Shown here: positions 1-12,566 of the stretch, in pieces
Numbering within the stretch: position 1 is the first letter of the stretch
How the letters are laid out: each line of letters opens with the position of its first letter
Assembly (NCBI RefSeq): GCF_910591885.1
Contig: NC_063272.1
Span: forward strand, 13,342,364-13,406,363
Source of the DNA: Bombus terrestris
Lineage: Eukaryota; Arthropoda; Insecta; Hymenoptera; Apidae
Length of the DNA: 64,000 bases
Direction of reading: 5' to 3'
The notes under the pieces: model-generated
Told to the model about the DNA's origin: nothing
The model's database searches: none
The model's input: the letters and a program-made list of their open reading frames with translations, nothing else
Made by a program: the position numbers and the translations under genes

Positions 1-793
1 CGATGATAGAGATTGTTCGCAGCAAGACCGGCTAATTACCAAGACATTAATTAAGCCAGATAGCGTTGATACTGAGTCGCATTGAATATTATTCGCTGTG
101 GAACAATTACATTCCCCTGATAATACTTGTCAACACGGTTACGGCTAAATTGCCTAAACATACGAACGATAAACGGTACCTGTCAGTGTGTACCAAGCTT
201 CCTATCGTAGGTGAAAAGGCTGATTCACGAATCGGGATTTAATAAAAACGAAGTGACTAGATAAAGATGGACGAGGTCGAAAAGCGGCGACTTCAAAAGC
301 GAGATTGCGCTAAACAAGATTCGATTGTGTATCTGATGGAATAAAGGCAGGGTAATTTACTTTGCACGGCCAGAAGCAAATCAAACAGCTAGCGCAGGAT
401 ACCTGTCGCGAACGGCTGCAACAATTAAGTTAAAAAAGTAATGGAAAAACGATAGAGGCACGCGGGCCAAGCAAATCTAGTTTCGTTGTGTCGCGGCAGC
501 CGCGCCGGAAATCGTGTGTCGCCGAAAAATCGGTTAATCGAATTGAAACACCCTATGTATATCGATACAAGCCATTCCACCCCTTCCCTCCTGTTATCCC
601 TCCCTCGTTTCTAATTTATACGTTAAGAGCCGAAATGAAACGCGTAGATAGCTTGGGATCGGCAAACAGAGGCGGCTAGGTTCCAAGAGAGAATATAGAA
701 CCGGTAATTCATTAATTCGCCCTTCGCGATGGCAACACGCGGTCGCCATTCAAAAGGACGTGCTTGAATTACCAGCTGGATAGATAGCGCATT

Positions 794-821
794 AACCACC
801 AGCCGTGGTATTAATAACCAC
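794..821. promoter_or_regulatory. Cluster of Runt-like half sites
   Basis: AACCAC at 794-799, GTGG on the opposite orientation at 805-808, and AACCAC again at 816-821, three half sites within 28 bp. Runt-family proteins bind AACCRCA-type sites. Binding here is inference. Confidence 0.2.
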
Positions 822-2787
822 GCTGAGGAACGTTTCAAAGTTTCAACCAATGCGAGAAGCAGCTCGCGGGTCTGGCTCGTCGCGAGCGTGTTTCTGTAAG
901 CACACCGAACCCGTTCTCCCTCCTGCTAGATAAAGCTCACCGGTGCGCAGATTAGATAAATTCACGGACAGGGGGAGACGCGGATGATTAAAGGATGGCT
1001 GCTGCCGAAAGGATCGCAGCCGGGATTAGTAATTACTAAACAGCTCTGCCAGCTAAACGGGGTCACGGCTTTGTGAGAGCTTCTTCGCGTTCCGAAAGTT
1101 CCCTTACACCTTGCTCGGATGCTTGTCTCGCGAGATCTTCGGATTACGAGAGCTTCAGCCAGAGGAGGAGAACAACGACGATGCCGGAGAACGCGGATAG
1201 AAAATCGACGTCTACGACACTACATACCGCTCGTTCGTGAAGAAAAAGGAAAAAGACGTAGAAAAAAAAGAGCGCACGAAAAAATTGTCGAAGGAAAAAT
1301 TACGTAACCCAGTGACAGAGTTGGAACAACGATAGCTGCAGGTTGATCGATCAATGAAATTGTTGTTAAGCTGTCGTTCTAAATTCGCGACGAATTCTCA
1401 CGGTAGAAGTGTCAGGTGGAATATCGTTTCTGGCGAAAGACAAAGCTAGCCGTGTGTCGCGCGAAATCTCGAGAATTAATTAAAACGCGACGAAACCTGA
1501 CGTTAGCGGCAGAAGTAGGGAAAATGTAGGGGATACGGTTGTGAGAAGAAAGGAGCTAAAGACTCGCGATGCCTCTCGGCTGATGCGAAGCCGCCCGAGT
1601 CGAAAAGTGGACGACGACGCGGAATTTCACGCTCGTGACGAGGTTTATAATTAAACGGGGAGGCCGGCTCGCTAATGAAAACAGGCCCGCGCGCCGTGTC
1701 GACGTCGGTATTCTTTTCATAAATCATGTCGGCCGGAAATCCGCGGCCGAGCCTGCGAGAACCGAGCACCGTGTGCCGCGAAAGTCGCCGGTTAAGTGTT
1801 CCTTAAGATCGTTTTTTGCCTTGAGACGAAAAGAGTGAAGTTTCGCACGCGTTGAAAAGTCGAAAGATGGAATTCGCCACGTTTGTTTCGATTGCGTTAT
1901 CCTTGGCAGATGGGGGAACAAAGAAAAGGGAGGAAAAGTCCGCAGAATAAAAGAGAAAAACTTGGAGTTTGGACAAAGTTTTAATTGGGTCCAAATATTG
2001 CAGTATAACGAGAGCAACGCGATTTCAAACAATTCCATGGAATCACAATCAGAATCGCGAACGCTCTATGTGTCTCTGGAAACTGGTCCAAAGAGACGCA
2101 AGGGTTTTAACGATCGTAACCCCTGCACCGTTACAAATTCCAGAGAGGAAGCCGTAGCAGATGAAACGAACGATTCACAATCGGCCGTGCCGAATCATTC
2201 GATTTTCATAGCTCGTTTCGAAGAGAGCAATTCCTATCGGTGGCCGTTCGTACCGGCCAGCACCGCCACGGTAAACGGAATTCAAACTAAACCGCTACTC
2301 TCATTCGATATTTTCATTCGCCGATGGAAAGAAGATTAATACGACGGGTAATTAATTAGTGCCGTTTTTCACCTGTCACCACAGTGTCTGCCATAAAGAA
2401 GAGGAACGTCAGACACATCTCTCATATTCTTTAACGTATTACCTTCTTCCTTTCGGAATAACCGTTCGCTTAAAATCCTGACTTATTCTTCAATTTCCTA
2501 GTTAAAAACGAACCATCAATTTCAAAGAGAAAAGAAACCTTCCCTATATACATAGCTTCTTTCTTCCAGCTGCGTGATTAGATTAGAAAGATAGAAATAT
2601 AAACTCTAATAATAGTACTATCAAAAGTGGTTAAAACAGTGGTCAACTGACATATATCTGATCGTAGTCGATACGTCGTATTAAATTAAGTTCTTTCGCG
2701 ATGCTGAGGTTCTGAACGAAGTAGTAAAATGTACATGAAAATGTCATCGACGACACGAGATCATCGATTCGGAAAACAACGCCCATC

Positions 2788-2806
2788 ATGCAAACCATCA
2801 TGCAAA
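2788..2806 (+). promoter_or_regulatory. Tandem POU/octamer-like cores
   Basis: ATGCAAA occurs twice, at 2788-2794 and 2800-2806, with the first bases 12 bp apart and shared flanks (CATC before each). ATGCAAAT is the POU-domain octamer. Function is inferred only from the motif. Confidence 0.2.
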
Positions 2807-5444
2807 GCGTATTCTCGAAGAAACATAATTTCCTGGATCATGGAGTATCGCGATAAACGGTCGAACATCTCGTTGCTTCCAAGGTCGGTCGTCGAACGCT
2901 CCAATAGCGTTCCCGTGATCCGGATATCGAGTGGAAATGAATTTTCCCGTTTTACTTGGCCACGCCGAATGAAACGCGTTCCCTTTGATCCTGACGACCG
3001 CCACTTTCGATCCACTCGTGAAGCACCAATCCTTCCGCATCGCGTGACAATGAGCCGACGACAACTTGCTCCAGAATCTAGAAATTGCCGCTTTTATACC
3101 TGCCATTTCTTTCTTTTATTCTCTGCTGACCACTACCGCGGTCGTTCAATTTCTGCCAAAGCTACATGCATACACGTACATATATAGTACATAAGATATA
3201 TATGTACTTTCCTGTACACAGGAAAATTTGCAAAGAATTATTAGCGTCTTTCAAGTTAAGGATGATATTCCGTTTTGCGTCCATCAGCATAATCGGATGA
3301 CCTGCAGTTTATAGAATTTCCCACATTTATTACTGTTACATAAGCGAATTTATTAGTAGTTGTAGCGTCTAGATTGTAACATTAACATCTTCAACTCCTA
3401 AATTAAATCTTCGACATAATCATCGAGTTAAACCGATACTTTTAAATAATATTACAAACTCGCCACCCATCGCATCAACGTCGTAGGGTAGAGGGCACCC
3501 AAGCTTAATGTGAGATATCACGTAACGCGTAAACACAAGCATACATGGCTAATTAACCATAAAACGCGGAATTCTTCCGGTTGACACGGACGGTGACGCA
3601 ATGTTAAATGCGTAACTCGCCGCCTGCGGCGGATTCGCCACCTCGCCGGCGAAATTGTTTGGCATAGCCTTCGTCAAAAGAAAAGTTTCATTAGCCTAAT
3701 GAAACGAGTAGAGTGACTCGGGGAAAAAGCTAGACCGCGGCCACGGCCCGCATCCGGGACACGACGCGACGAAGGGAGGAACGACGCGGAAAGCGGCACG
3801 AGATGTACCGGCTACGCCAGCACTTTAATTAGAGAAATTAAATTTTCAAACGAAACACATGAGGGCCCGACCTAACCGGCCTTCCACCCTCGTCTCTGTA
3901 TGTGGCTCCAACGCCGCCCACGCAACCTGGCGAATACCCCTTTTTCTACCGGAGTGGTAAACTGCGAAACGATTTTTGTCGACCAAAACTATGCCTTTGA
4001 CCTAATTTTTTTGGAAAGGCCAGCTCATAAATTGGGTCGTTTTTTGTTAACTGGCTCCTATATACATGTAAAATGTTTGGTAAAGCTGGGCTGAAATTTC
4101 AGGAGCATGTAGTATACATCAAAACAGCAGAAGTAAATATTTCATGGCCACAATGAAATTTTCATGAAAAAGCAAAAGTTTCAATGCGGAGCATGTTATA
4201 TGGTGCTCGTATTTTTATTGTAGCAAAATTTTGGCAGATTCATTCTTCTCTGTTATCCGTTATGATTTTTCCACCTTATAATTTTTCAGTACTCGACATT
4301 AACATTTAATGAAATTTAACATTCCATAAACGAAATATACGGGGTTCGCAAGCGGAATAGGGTTATTGCACCATGATACAACGTGCACATCGTTGTACCG
4401 TCATACCAACACCCTGTACTTTCAAATTTCTCACACACGCGAGAATTTAATTTGCGAGAATATTAATTTCCAATATGTACTTAAGTACGAAGTGTAATTT
4501 TGCAAACAAGAGAATTAGGTCATCGACTTGACGAAGGTTGAAAGAAACAATAGAAGAATGAATAGTGGAACTTAAGAAAAGCGATACCATCGGAATCTCA
4601 ATTGGCGTTGTTATCGTTTCCGGGCAGGTCGCGTTCATCGTCGAAGTATGATTTCGTTTGGAGTCTCGCGGAGGAAAGTAGCTCCGAATCGAGTTTGTTC
4701 CCTGGACGATCGCTCGCGCCTCTTTTGCTGGCCGCTGTCTCGGAACGACGGCTGAATTATTAAGCGCAACCGTATCGACTGCTAGAGTTTCCAACGTAAA
4801 TTGCGCGCTTTTAAACGCTAAATCGTACACTGGCTGGCTGTTTTGCCGCTCCCCTTTCCCTCCGGTCTGTCTGATGGCTCGTCTGTCCATTCATCGGTAA
4901 AACGGAATCCAGTCGAACCTGTCTTGTTTTCTATTCGTCCCCCGTTCTTTAGCGATAAAACTGGATAAAGCGGAATTCTGTAGGAGAACAGAACGGTCTA
5001 GGACTCGAGGTTTGCACGAAAATACGCGGCTGCTTCGATGAACACGATATCGCGACCCATGGGAATTCCGGCCGCACCTCGGGTAATCCATTTTGCGCCT
5101 AGCACGTGACACTAAATAGGGTTATCATCGTCTTCGTATCTAGCCTTTCTTTTACTTCTCCCTTCGCTCCTCCGCTCAGTTAGCAGAGTTAGTTTCTTAC
5201 TACTTTTATCGCGTCCGGCTACCAGCCCTTTCGCAGGGTATCTGGATTTATTTTGTAGATCGCATTCGAGATTAACGAGAAAATGACGTTATAAGAAACG
5301 GACGAAGTTAATGCGAATTATAAGAGTGAAACTATAGAACCGGAGGATCCATAGGATGACGATGAATACAAAAAATGAACCTCTCGAAGGCCAAACTGAT
5401 CAACTCTACTTTTGATTAATTTCTTAATTTCGTTACAGAAATAC

Positions 5445-5969
5445 TGTTACGTCCGATAACTCTCTATAAAACCAGGCCCCACCTCGCGGGCAAAGTGGCA
5501 GCCAGATGTTCACACACCCTTGTTGCGTACCCTCGATAATTTTAAGGACCCACTATAAATCTTGGCATTTTCATAGTTAAGGTCCTTCACACCAAACAAG
5601 TATCTTTTATTTCAAGTGTTACTTAAATTTATTGTCTACTACGGGAAGATACGGGAAAGTTGGTTTTTCTCACATATGGTATCTTCTGTTAGCAACTTTC
5701 TCTCGAGGGCGGCTAAGACCCTTTCTAGTCCACCAACCTTTTTATTATCCAATGAGAAGCAACGTCTATTGCCCTCACTTTCCTAGCCAAAATTGTCATC
5801 AACAAATCGTCCCGTGTGCTAGACACACCCATCACTAGCCTTCCTCCGCCACAGCATCGTCACCGAACTGCACTGATTCTCCAACCTTAGAACAGTCAAC
5901 ATCTCTTTACCGGGTTTTCATCCGTCGATCATTCACCTACTTAACTTATATTTACGCACCAACGTAACT
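5445..5969. mobile_element. Possible solo LTR or LTR-like repeat, copy A
   Basis: A 525-bp stretch begins TGTTACGT and ends ACGTAACT, which differs by one base from the perfect inverted terminus ACGTAACA. TG...TTACG ends are common in insect LTRs. A TATAAAA lies near its left end (about 5465). Positions from about 5560 onward match a second stretch at 55983-56322, best at 5635-5735 against 56040-56140, where both share blocks such as ACGGGAAGATA, TAGCAACTTTC and AGGGCGGCTA. No clear target-site duplication, primer-binding site or internal genes are visible. Confidence 0.45.
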
Positions 5970-6012
5970 AGCTTCTATATAAAGTTGTTGGAAATATATA
6001 ATATTTTAACCT

Positions 6013-6040
6013 GTTCAACTGAGTGTTACACTCATTGAAC
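6013..6040. repeat. Hairpin with 12-bp stem
   Basis: GTTCAA-C-TGAGTG, loop TTA, CACTCA-TTGAAC. The arms pair over 12 bp with one bulged C. It lies 44 bp right of the LTR-like repeat. Confidence 0.6.
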
Positions 6041-6778
6041 CGCCCCTATTATCCTAACAGAAATAAGGGGATCGATCATTTCGTGACGCGGATCCTCTAA
6101 TCGTAACGGGAATTTACGACTGCCGTTGACGTGCTTGCTCGCGATCGCGTCTCTTCGCGAGTGGTTGCAACAAGTACACGAATGATATTCGATTCTCAAG
6201 AAACATAAGACTGACTTCCACTTACAAATACGAGTGTAAAGGGGCACTGGAGATTTCCTCGAAGTATACTTGATATCTGGTTAGAGTAGCCAGTTAGCGA
6301 AACACTGGTATGGTCGCTAGATTTATCCCGGATTTATATCGCCGATCAAATTCTGAAGCAATAAGGAAATGAAGTTATAGGATGCAACGAGGGCGAAGTT
6401 AATCTGATATAAACCGTGGTATTATATCCCATATCGATTCTATAGATCGAACCACGAGATGATAATAATAGGGAGAGTAAAATTATGCGACAGTTAAAGG
6501 AATGCCGATGGGATTTCTGGCAGGAAGTCGGCATGTAATAATCAATCTAACTTGGACAGCCGGAGGTGCCGATACCGAGCGCGACCGGTTCGCAAATTAT
6601 TTAACGCGGCGTAGCAAATACTTTCGCAAAGTCCATCTCCATTACCGGACTACCTCGAACTCCACTCACACCGGCGCTCCCAGTCGGTGCTAACCTCATA
6701 AAACTTCGCCTCGGCCTTGGTGATACCTTATTCAATGAACCGTACGTTGACCAGATCACAGCCATCCCTCGGTGTTCC

Positions 6779-7175
6779 ATCAATCCAGCCAGCTTCGAGG
6801 AAGCACAGAAAAAGGGAGACAAGGAAAGAAGAGGATGATAAAAGAAAAAAGAGGAACAAGTGGGAAAAAGGAGAAAGCGAAATGCCAAAGAATCAGAGAG
6901 AGGCAGAGAGAAGAGAAGAAAAACCGATGGATGGTGGAGTATAGCGAAAGGAAAAAGTCGAAAGGATAATTGACGAACAGCCTACGTATCTACGGAACGT
7001 GATATCGCCATTGATGGAAGCTCGAGCACCGGTACTCGCACCGCCTAACGAGCTGGCAACTCGTTTTACTTGCGATCTCGAACACTAAACAGGGTTAGTG
7101 CTCCTGACTCGACTTTCATTCTCTGTCAAATCGCGTCCTCTCTCGCTCTATTCTCTGTTTCACCGTTCGCCCATC
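6779..7175 (+). other. Purine-rich tract followed by pyrimidine-rich tract (pair 1)
   Basis: About 6779-6966 is strongly G/A-rich on the plus strand. After a balanced gap, 7105-7175 is C/T-rich. See the other pairs at 8630-9260, 26925-27720, 30400-30690 and 50885-51345. Confidence 0.55.
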
Positions 7176-7325
7176 GGGTTTCCATTTCTACTGTCGATCG
7201 TCGATGGTGGGTTGTTTGAGAGGCGATCCGATGGTCCCGAGGAAACCGGCGCGGAAAGTAAAGAAAAGAAGCTGGTAACTACGACTGGCGAAGCCGTAGT
7301 TGGAGTTGTTCGAAGATAGGGAATA

Positions 7326-7349
7326 GGAAGGAAGGAAGGAAGGAAGGAA
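7326..7349 (+). repeat. (GGAA)6 microsatellite
   Basis: Six uninterrupted GGAA units inside a purine-rich stretch. Confidence 0.9.
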
Positions 7350-7358
7350 AAGAAGGCT

Positions 7359-7380
7359 GCCAAGACTCTTTGGTCTTGGC
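7359..7380. repeat. Hairpin with 8-bp stem
   Basis: GCCAAGAC (7359-7366), a 6-base loop, and GTCTTGGC (7373-7380), directly after the GGAA repeat. Confidence 0.6.
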
Positions 7381-8629
7381 TCTTGGGCGGTAACTCGATT
7401 TGTCGCCCGTCTTGAGCCAGATGGATCGGAAGTAGACGCGAACGCCGGCCGCATTTCAAGCAGGCTATATCCTCGGCCTTCTTGTACGTTTCGCGTGTTT
7501 TGTCGGCCACTCGTCCTCTCGACCGACCGGCTACATAGATCCATTCGACGGAGCAACAATCGCTACTTGTTCGCTCCACTAGTTAGTCCTTCTAGTTTAC
7601 CGATTCAACTACGCTGCATCACTGTAGCGTACATATATCTGGATCCAAGTTTGGATTAACTTTGGATTAGTTGGACGTTTAAATATTACGCGGAGGAACT
7701 CGTGGCGTTACGCTGGAACAAAAGAAGATGGAGATTTAGAAAAGACGTGGCGAGATCTCGCGAAAGTTAAATTAATGCCTGTTTCTTGCCGGACCTTCGT
7801 CGCGGCGAAATAATGGAGTTGGTCGTTTCGGGTCGGAAACGTGGACGTTTCCAGGCGAATGGAGAAAGGACGAGAGAAGAATCGAGGGGTGAAAGGAATT
7901 CTCGATCGAATCGTGCGAAGTGAAAGAGAGCACGCGAGAGTCAGTGTTCACAAGGTTGAACTTCGAACGAAACTGCAACGCTTCGGCCCGATTTCACCGA
8001 AAAGACTGCGGCTAAACACCGGAAGCTACGAAACTTTGAACGGGGAGGAAGGGGACAAGACGGGCACCTACCCTGAGCTGGTCTCGTTCTCGAATAAGCA
8101 TCTGTCCGAGAACAACATTCAAACTTTGTAACAAGTATCCCTCGTAACGACGGAACCAGTATTACCTCGGATTTTCCTCGAATCCGACAGCCAGCTTGCC
8201 TCGATATTAAGTCGCCGAATGTTTGAATTCCACGAACGGAACTTGCAGACTTCTCGCGCTCGCGGAAGCTTTCTGCCGCTTTCTTCGTGCCGATCTGTGA
8301 GATCTGATTTTCCAAGAAATAAATAAATATAAATTTTCTCGTATACTTCGGCGCATATCGTTCGCGGTATAACGCGTGAAAGCAAAGAGCAAATGCAAAC
8401 AGAGGAACTTCCGGCGGAACGCATCAAGGGTGCAGAGAACCCTCGAGGTTGGCCAGAAAAGCGAACCGCTGAATTTCACGCACCCTCCGACACACACTCG
8501 AGACCGTTTTATCGGCGTGACCGACTTTCTAACGAATCGTTCTCTCGATACAACAGCCCTCGAGCCGTGGTGCGATATAAAAGACGCGGAGAACCGGAAA
8601 CGGAATTAAAAAGACAGTAAGTTGAAGCG

Positions 8630-9260
8630 AGAGCGATAAAAAAAAGGGACGGGTTGGGGTGAAAGGGCAACAAGCCTGAAGGAAAGCGAGACGGACGTTG
8701 CCGAAGAGACGAAAAGAGGAAACGTGAAACAGAGAAAGTATAAGGCTTGAAACAGACAAGAAGTGGGAAAAGGAGAAACAAAAAGGGAAAGAGAAAGGAA
8801 GAAAGAAAGAAAGGAAGGTCGAGTATCAGGGAGTCGAGAGTAGGAAGAGCAGGAGCAAGGCTTTAGTAGCGAGAACCGGATGAGAGGTAGAGAGGGTGAG
8901 TGTTGCTGGATAGGTAGGTGGTATATAGAGGGCTGCAGGGTGCGGGTATCACGAGTAGAAAGTGCCGGGGGTGCCATTAGCGGGGTGTGTTTTGCGCCCG
9001 GGTCGCGCGATCAACTGCGAACCTCTCTCTGGTGAGGGTTGCGAACGGGCAGGGACGAGGAACCCTCTATTGTTACCGCTTTACCCGGCATGCATATTTA
9101 ACGCCCGCGTTCCTCTTCCCTCTCTCTAATTCCGTTTCGCTCGCACCCTCCGCTCCATCTCTCTGTTTCTCTGGCCAACACAGCCTGCGTTCTCCAGCGA
9201 ATCTCACTACCGCGCTTCCCTTTTCCTATATCCCTCTGTCTACCAGCTGCATTGCATCTA
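8630..9260 (+). other. Purine-rich tract followed by pyrimidine-rich tract (pair 2)
   Basis: The clearest example: about 270 bp of G/A-rich sequence (8630-8900, including a GAAA-type repeat at 8791-8818) and then C/T-rich sequence from about 9108 to 9260. A TATAAAAG sequence sits just to the left at about 8574, with GTAAGT at about 8619, but no gene could be built from them. Confidence 0.6.
8791..8818 (+). repeat. Degenerate GAAA/GGAA microsatellite
   Basis: GAGAAAGGAAGAAAGAAAGA followed by AAGGAAGG, within the purine-rich tract. Confidence 0.75.
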
Positions 9261-12196
9261 CCTATCTATCGCGCTTTAATTTCCGTGCTTCGATTCACGC
9301 CATGGTAACGTACGCAGTCACACGCGAGACCAACTATATAGACAGTTACGATCCCGAAAGAATGCGATTGGATAGGGGATGTTGAGGGCCCGCAGCACCC
9401 CTATTCACCGAGAGGCAAGCCAAGAACCTGTAATACCGGAGCTACGAGGGTTCACCTCGCTATCTATCGATGAACCGTAATTTCAGTTTTTCGCCCTGAT
9501 ACCAGAGAATCGATTAATTATCGGGAATTATGCATGTGGGCCAGGATTACGGTAATTCGGAGGGATAATTGACGACTCGACTTAAGTCCCATGGTTCTAG
9601 TAATTATCGTTCCAACGTTTTGCTATATACTTACGCAATCTGTTCCACTCCGATGGTTCGGTTAGCCAGATTTTTACGTAGCAGCGATTGGAATCGAACG
9701 ACTCGGGAAAATTCCGGTTTTACGTAAGGAAAGCATCGCCCCGTGTTTCCACGTTCAACCGTATCGATTCCGGTTTGCTAATCGAGTGACCGTTACGCTG
9801 TTTCCGCTGGAACAAACGTTATTTTCCGGCTACGGTTCCGCGCGACGTACCGTAATCGCGTTATCGTTACCGAGCTACGTTTTCAGCGACAGAAATTCCT
9901 GAAATTTCGCCGCTGTGCCTGGGAAAACGCAGTCGCGAACGCCCGGTAGGGACGCGAAACGAAAGACGTACGGGGATGCTGGCACGCAGATGCATATACA
10001 CGTGCAGCCGATCGCATATTATCGCAATATGCGCGTACACGACCAACCGTGCGAACACGAAGGGACGCATAACAATTTTTATCACGGTTTTTAGCTTCCA
10101 GCGCCCGAATACACGCGTGCGTTCCCCACGCTCTCTCTCCTTTATACCGCGTCGAACGCGGCATTTTTCCACAGTTTATATTAACTGGCTTTGGAGCTTC
10201 AAACAGGCTACCGTGACGAATAATAAACGCGACGATCGGTCCTGATAAATTTTGATAAATTAACGTTCGTTTAGCTGCAACGCAGTATCATCGATAAAGA
10301 AACTGTTCCGATTTCCATACATCGTTTTCCTGATATTAATGGATTACAATTACGTCGTGTCCACGAAAAATAAGAGTTTATTTTTTCATGTACAAGCGGC
10401 CACTCGTCGAAAGTTCTCATCGCGACTATGGCGTTACGATATATCCGTAATAACAGCTTCGATCAAGGTTTTAAATGAATGCCAATCGATCTCTCAATTT
10501 ATCCTCTAGTTATATATAACATATTCGATATTTCTTTTACCAACATGGGTAACTTTTATTCTAAAGGAACGACGCATCCATTATTTCAATTTCCGTACTG
10601 GAACAACGTACATCATTGAGGAAGAAAATATGATAGACGATAACCAGAAACTGTGGCAGCCACACAAGACGAATACGAGAGGAAAAAATTTCGATGGGCC
10701 TTTTGTGACGACGAAGCGATGCTGGATAATTTATTTTCGCCGCAATCGCGATGATAAATATTGCTCGGACAATAGTCGACGTCCGCGTCAAAAACGTCGA
10801 TACGAACATCGCCGGACAAAACGGCGCAACAGCGAGTTACGAGTCCGGACTTTCTACCCGACGATTAATTGTTATCATTCCACGCGGTCCTCTCTATTGT
10901 CAAGTCAGGATGAAAACGCCAAGCTAACAATAATAGCCCTAGAACTAACGTGCCGATGATGAACGTACACTTCCAGGATGACGTCGGTACAGCTCTCTGG
11001 GCCTCTTCCCATCTCGGATAGTTTCGTTCCGACGTTTAACACGGCCCATGACACGTGTACGTCCGATCGCAAATAGAATAATTTCGACGAAACGTCGATA
11101 TTTATGAAAATAAATATATCGGCGATAAATAAACAAGTCAAAAGTGCAAACAAACGAAACGAGAGTGCAAACAGACAAATCGAATTATCTAATTTATACC
11201 CAAAAACCGATCGTCCGGTTTCTCCACTTTTCATGTATTAACGAGATACATCGTTGTACGTTTCAACCGATGGTACTAGAACAGATACTCGATCAAATAT
11301 TTCTAACGATGTTCAAATTCCATCGAGCCGCGATCCATCGAGAAAAATCGTGTGCCCAGCGTCGCGTATCATAATATCGTTGAACGATAATGAAACAGGG
11401 GAGTCAACGATGGACGATCGTTAGCTATCAAACGGTGGAATTCAATATATTGCTGCGGCTAACGTACAATTAATTATCGAGCAGCGTATAGGTGGACACG
11501 GCGAATGATCATAGAGTGAATAGACCGGGACTCATATTGTTTGATCATTAGCCTCGTTAATTATTGCCTCCGCTACATTCCTCCTCCTGGCCACCCCCTT
11601 TGTCACGTTGCACTCGCAGCACACCCTGACAAGGGAGCATCTGTCATTGTCGTTGTCGTTGTCAAACGTAACGCCCCAGTTAACGAGCGTATGCACATAG
11701 AAAAACTCGGAGCATGCGGTACGATCGCCTGAAAAGCTACTACGAAACAATAAGCATGAAAAACGCCGGACAAAACGCATTGTTTGTCCAATGCGTATAT
11801 CGGTACCACGGAAATGCGTTCCTCGATACCGTGACACGGTAACCCGTCGCGAGCAACGTATCGAACGGTACGATCGGTTGTTATCGAATCTCCTGTGTTC
11901 TGCAACAAATTACACCCATGTACGGAGTGTAACATTTATCAAACGAACGTCGTAAACTAACAAAGATATTGCGAAATATTGTTAACACGCCGTGAATCGT
12001 AGCTTCGTGAAGACGAGATTTTTTCACTTGTTTTAAGTAGGTCAAAAATTAATATCGAATCGTTGTACTACTGTTGCTCGGTATACTGATTATATGTTCC
12101 AATAATCTAGCTTCTAAATATTATCGAAAATTCACTTATCAGTTCTAGTTACCCTAAGTTTGACACGGAGAATTTCAGCTAAGTGGAAGGCCTGTT

Positions 12197-12441
12197 CTAG
12201 CCAAACCCACTCGCTTCACCGCCATATGGTGCTGTCTGCAATTCAAGGCGATACTCCCAGGATACCATAGAATACAGCGCTGTATTTCTAACTGCCATAG
12301 CCTGCGTATATATTTCCCAAAACAGAGTGGTAAGAAAAATTCCTCGTGCCGGAACAATCAAATCTATATTCTCTGCACCAGGTACCAAGCCAAACAAACT
12401 GTTTACGAGGCGATAGTGCAATTTCTCCTGTTCGTCACTTC
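12197..12441 (-). CDS. Candidate second exon of small secreted protein
   Basis: 245 bp, phase-compatible with the signal-peptide exon, ending in TAG. Composition looks protein-like (aromatic, charged and hydrophobic residues mixed). A weak donor-like TGGCG|GTGAAG lies shortly before the stop, so the gene could continue into further exons that I could not identify. Confidence 0.33.
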
Positions 12442-12566
12442 CTATTAACTGCAAGTTGCAAGTGGCAAACTGCAGATTAGATCATGGAAATCCTAACTGT
12501 GAATTGAATCAATTCGAAAGGCAGAAACTTACGTGGTAAACAAAAAGACAAAAGAAGAAAAAACAT
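12197..12566 (-). CDS. Candidate two-exon gene for a small secreted protein
   Basis: Predicted join of 12566-12533 and 12441-12197, 92 residues. Exon 1 starts with ATG in a good context (CGAAAATG), encodes the hydrophobic MFFLLLSFCLP and ends at an ideal donor CCAC|GTAAGT. Exon 2 after acceptor gttaatag|GA continues SDEQEKLHYRLVNSLFG, then a moderately hydrophobic stretch (IFLTTLFWEIYTQAMAV), VSWEYRLELQTAPYGG, and stops at 12197. A stop lies upstream of exon 2 in frame, so a 5' exon is needed. A stronger-looking acceptor CAG at 12472-12470 would frameshift with this exon 1. Family not recognised. An N-terminal helix followed by W..RL and YGG loosely recalls the start of divergent nicotinic receptor subunits, but no Cys-loop or membrane exons were seen downstream, so I do not assign that. 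It could be a small secreted protein, a partial gene, or chance. Confidence 0.33.
12533..12566 (-). CDS. Candidate signal-peptide exon
   Basis: 34 bp from ATG to a GTAAGT donor, encoding 11 residues that are almost all hydrophobic plus one base of the next codon. This is exon 1 of the candidate small secreted protein. The donor hexamer is a perfect consensus match. Confidence 0.33.

Larger units (their letters stand above)
1..5444. other. Non-coding stretch, no gene recognised
   Basis: Open frames here are short and overlap on both strands, and none carries a recognisable domain. Small motifs seen: three Runt-like AACCAC/GTGGT sites (794-821), two tandem ATGCAAA octamer cores (2788-2806), and an imperfect hairpin with arms TACAACG/CGTTGTA (4377-4397). 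It could be intergenic DNA or part of a long intron of a gene outside the window. Confidence 0.6.
5970..12196. other. Non-coding stretch with skewed tracts
   Basis: No gene recognised. Contains a bulged 12-bp hairpin (6013-6040), a purine-rich tract at 6779-6966 followed by a pyrimidine-rich one at 7105-7175, a GGAA repeat and adjacent hairpin (7326-7380), and a second purine then pyrimidine pair (8630-9260). Open frames in the skewed tracts are low-complexity and not credible as proteins. Confidence 0.6.

Noticed and set aside
8572..8624. TATAAAAG followed about 45 bp later by GTAAGT.
   Set aside because: Could be a promoter and first exon, but no downstream exon or protein was identifiable.
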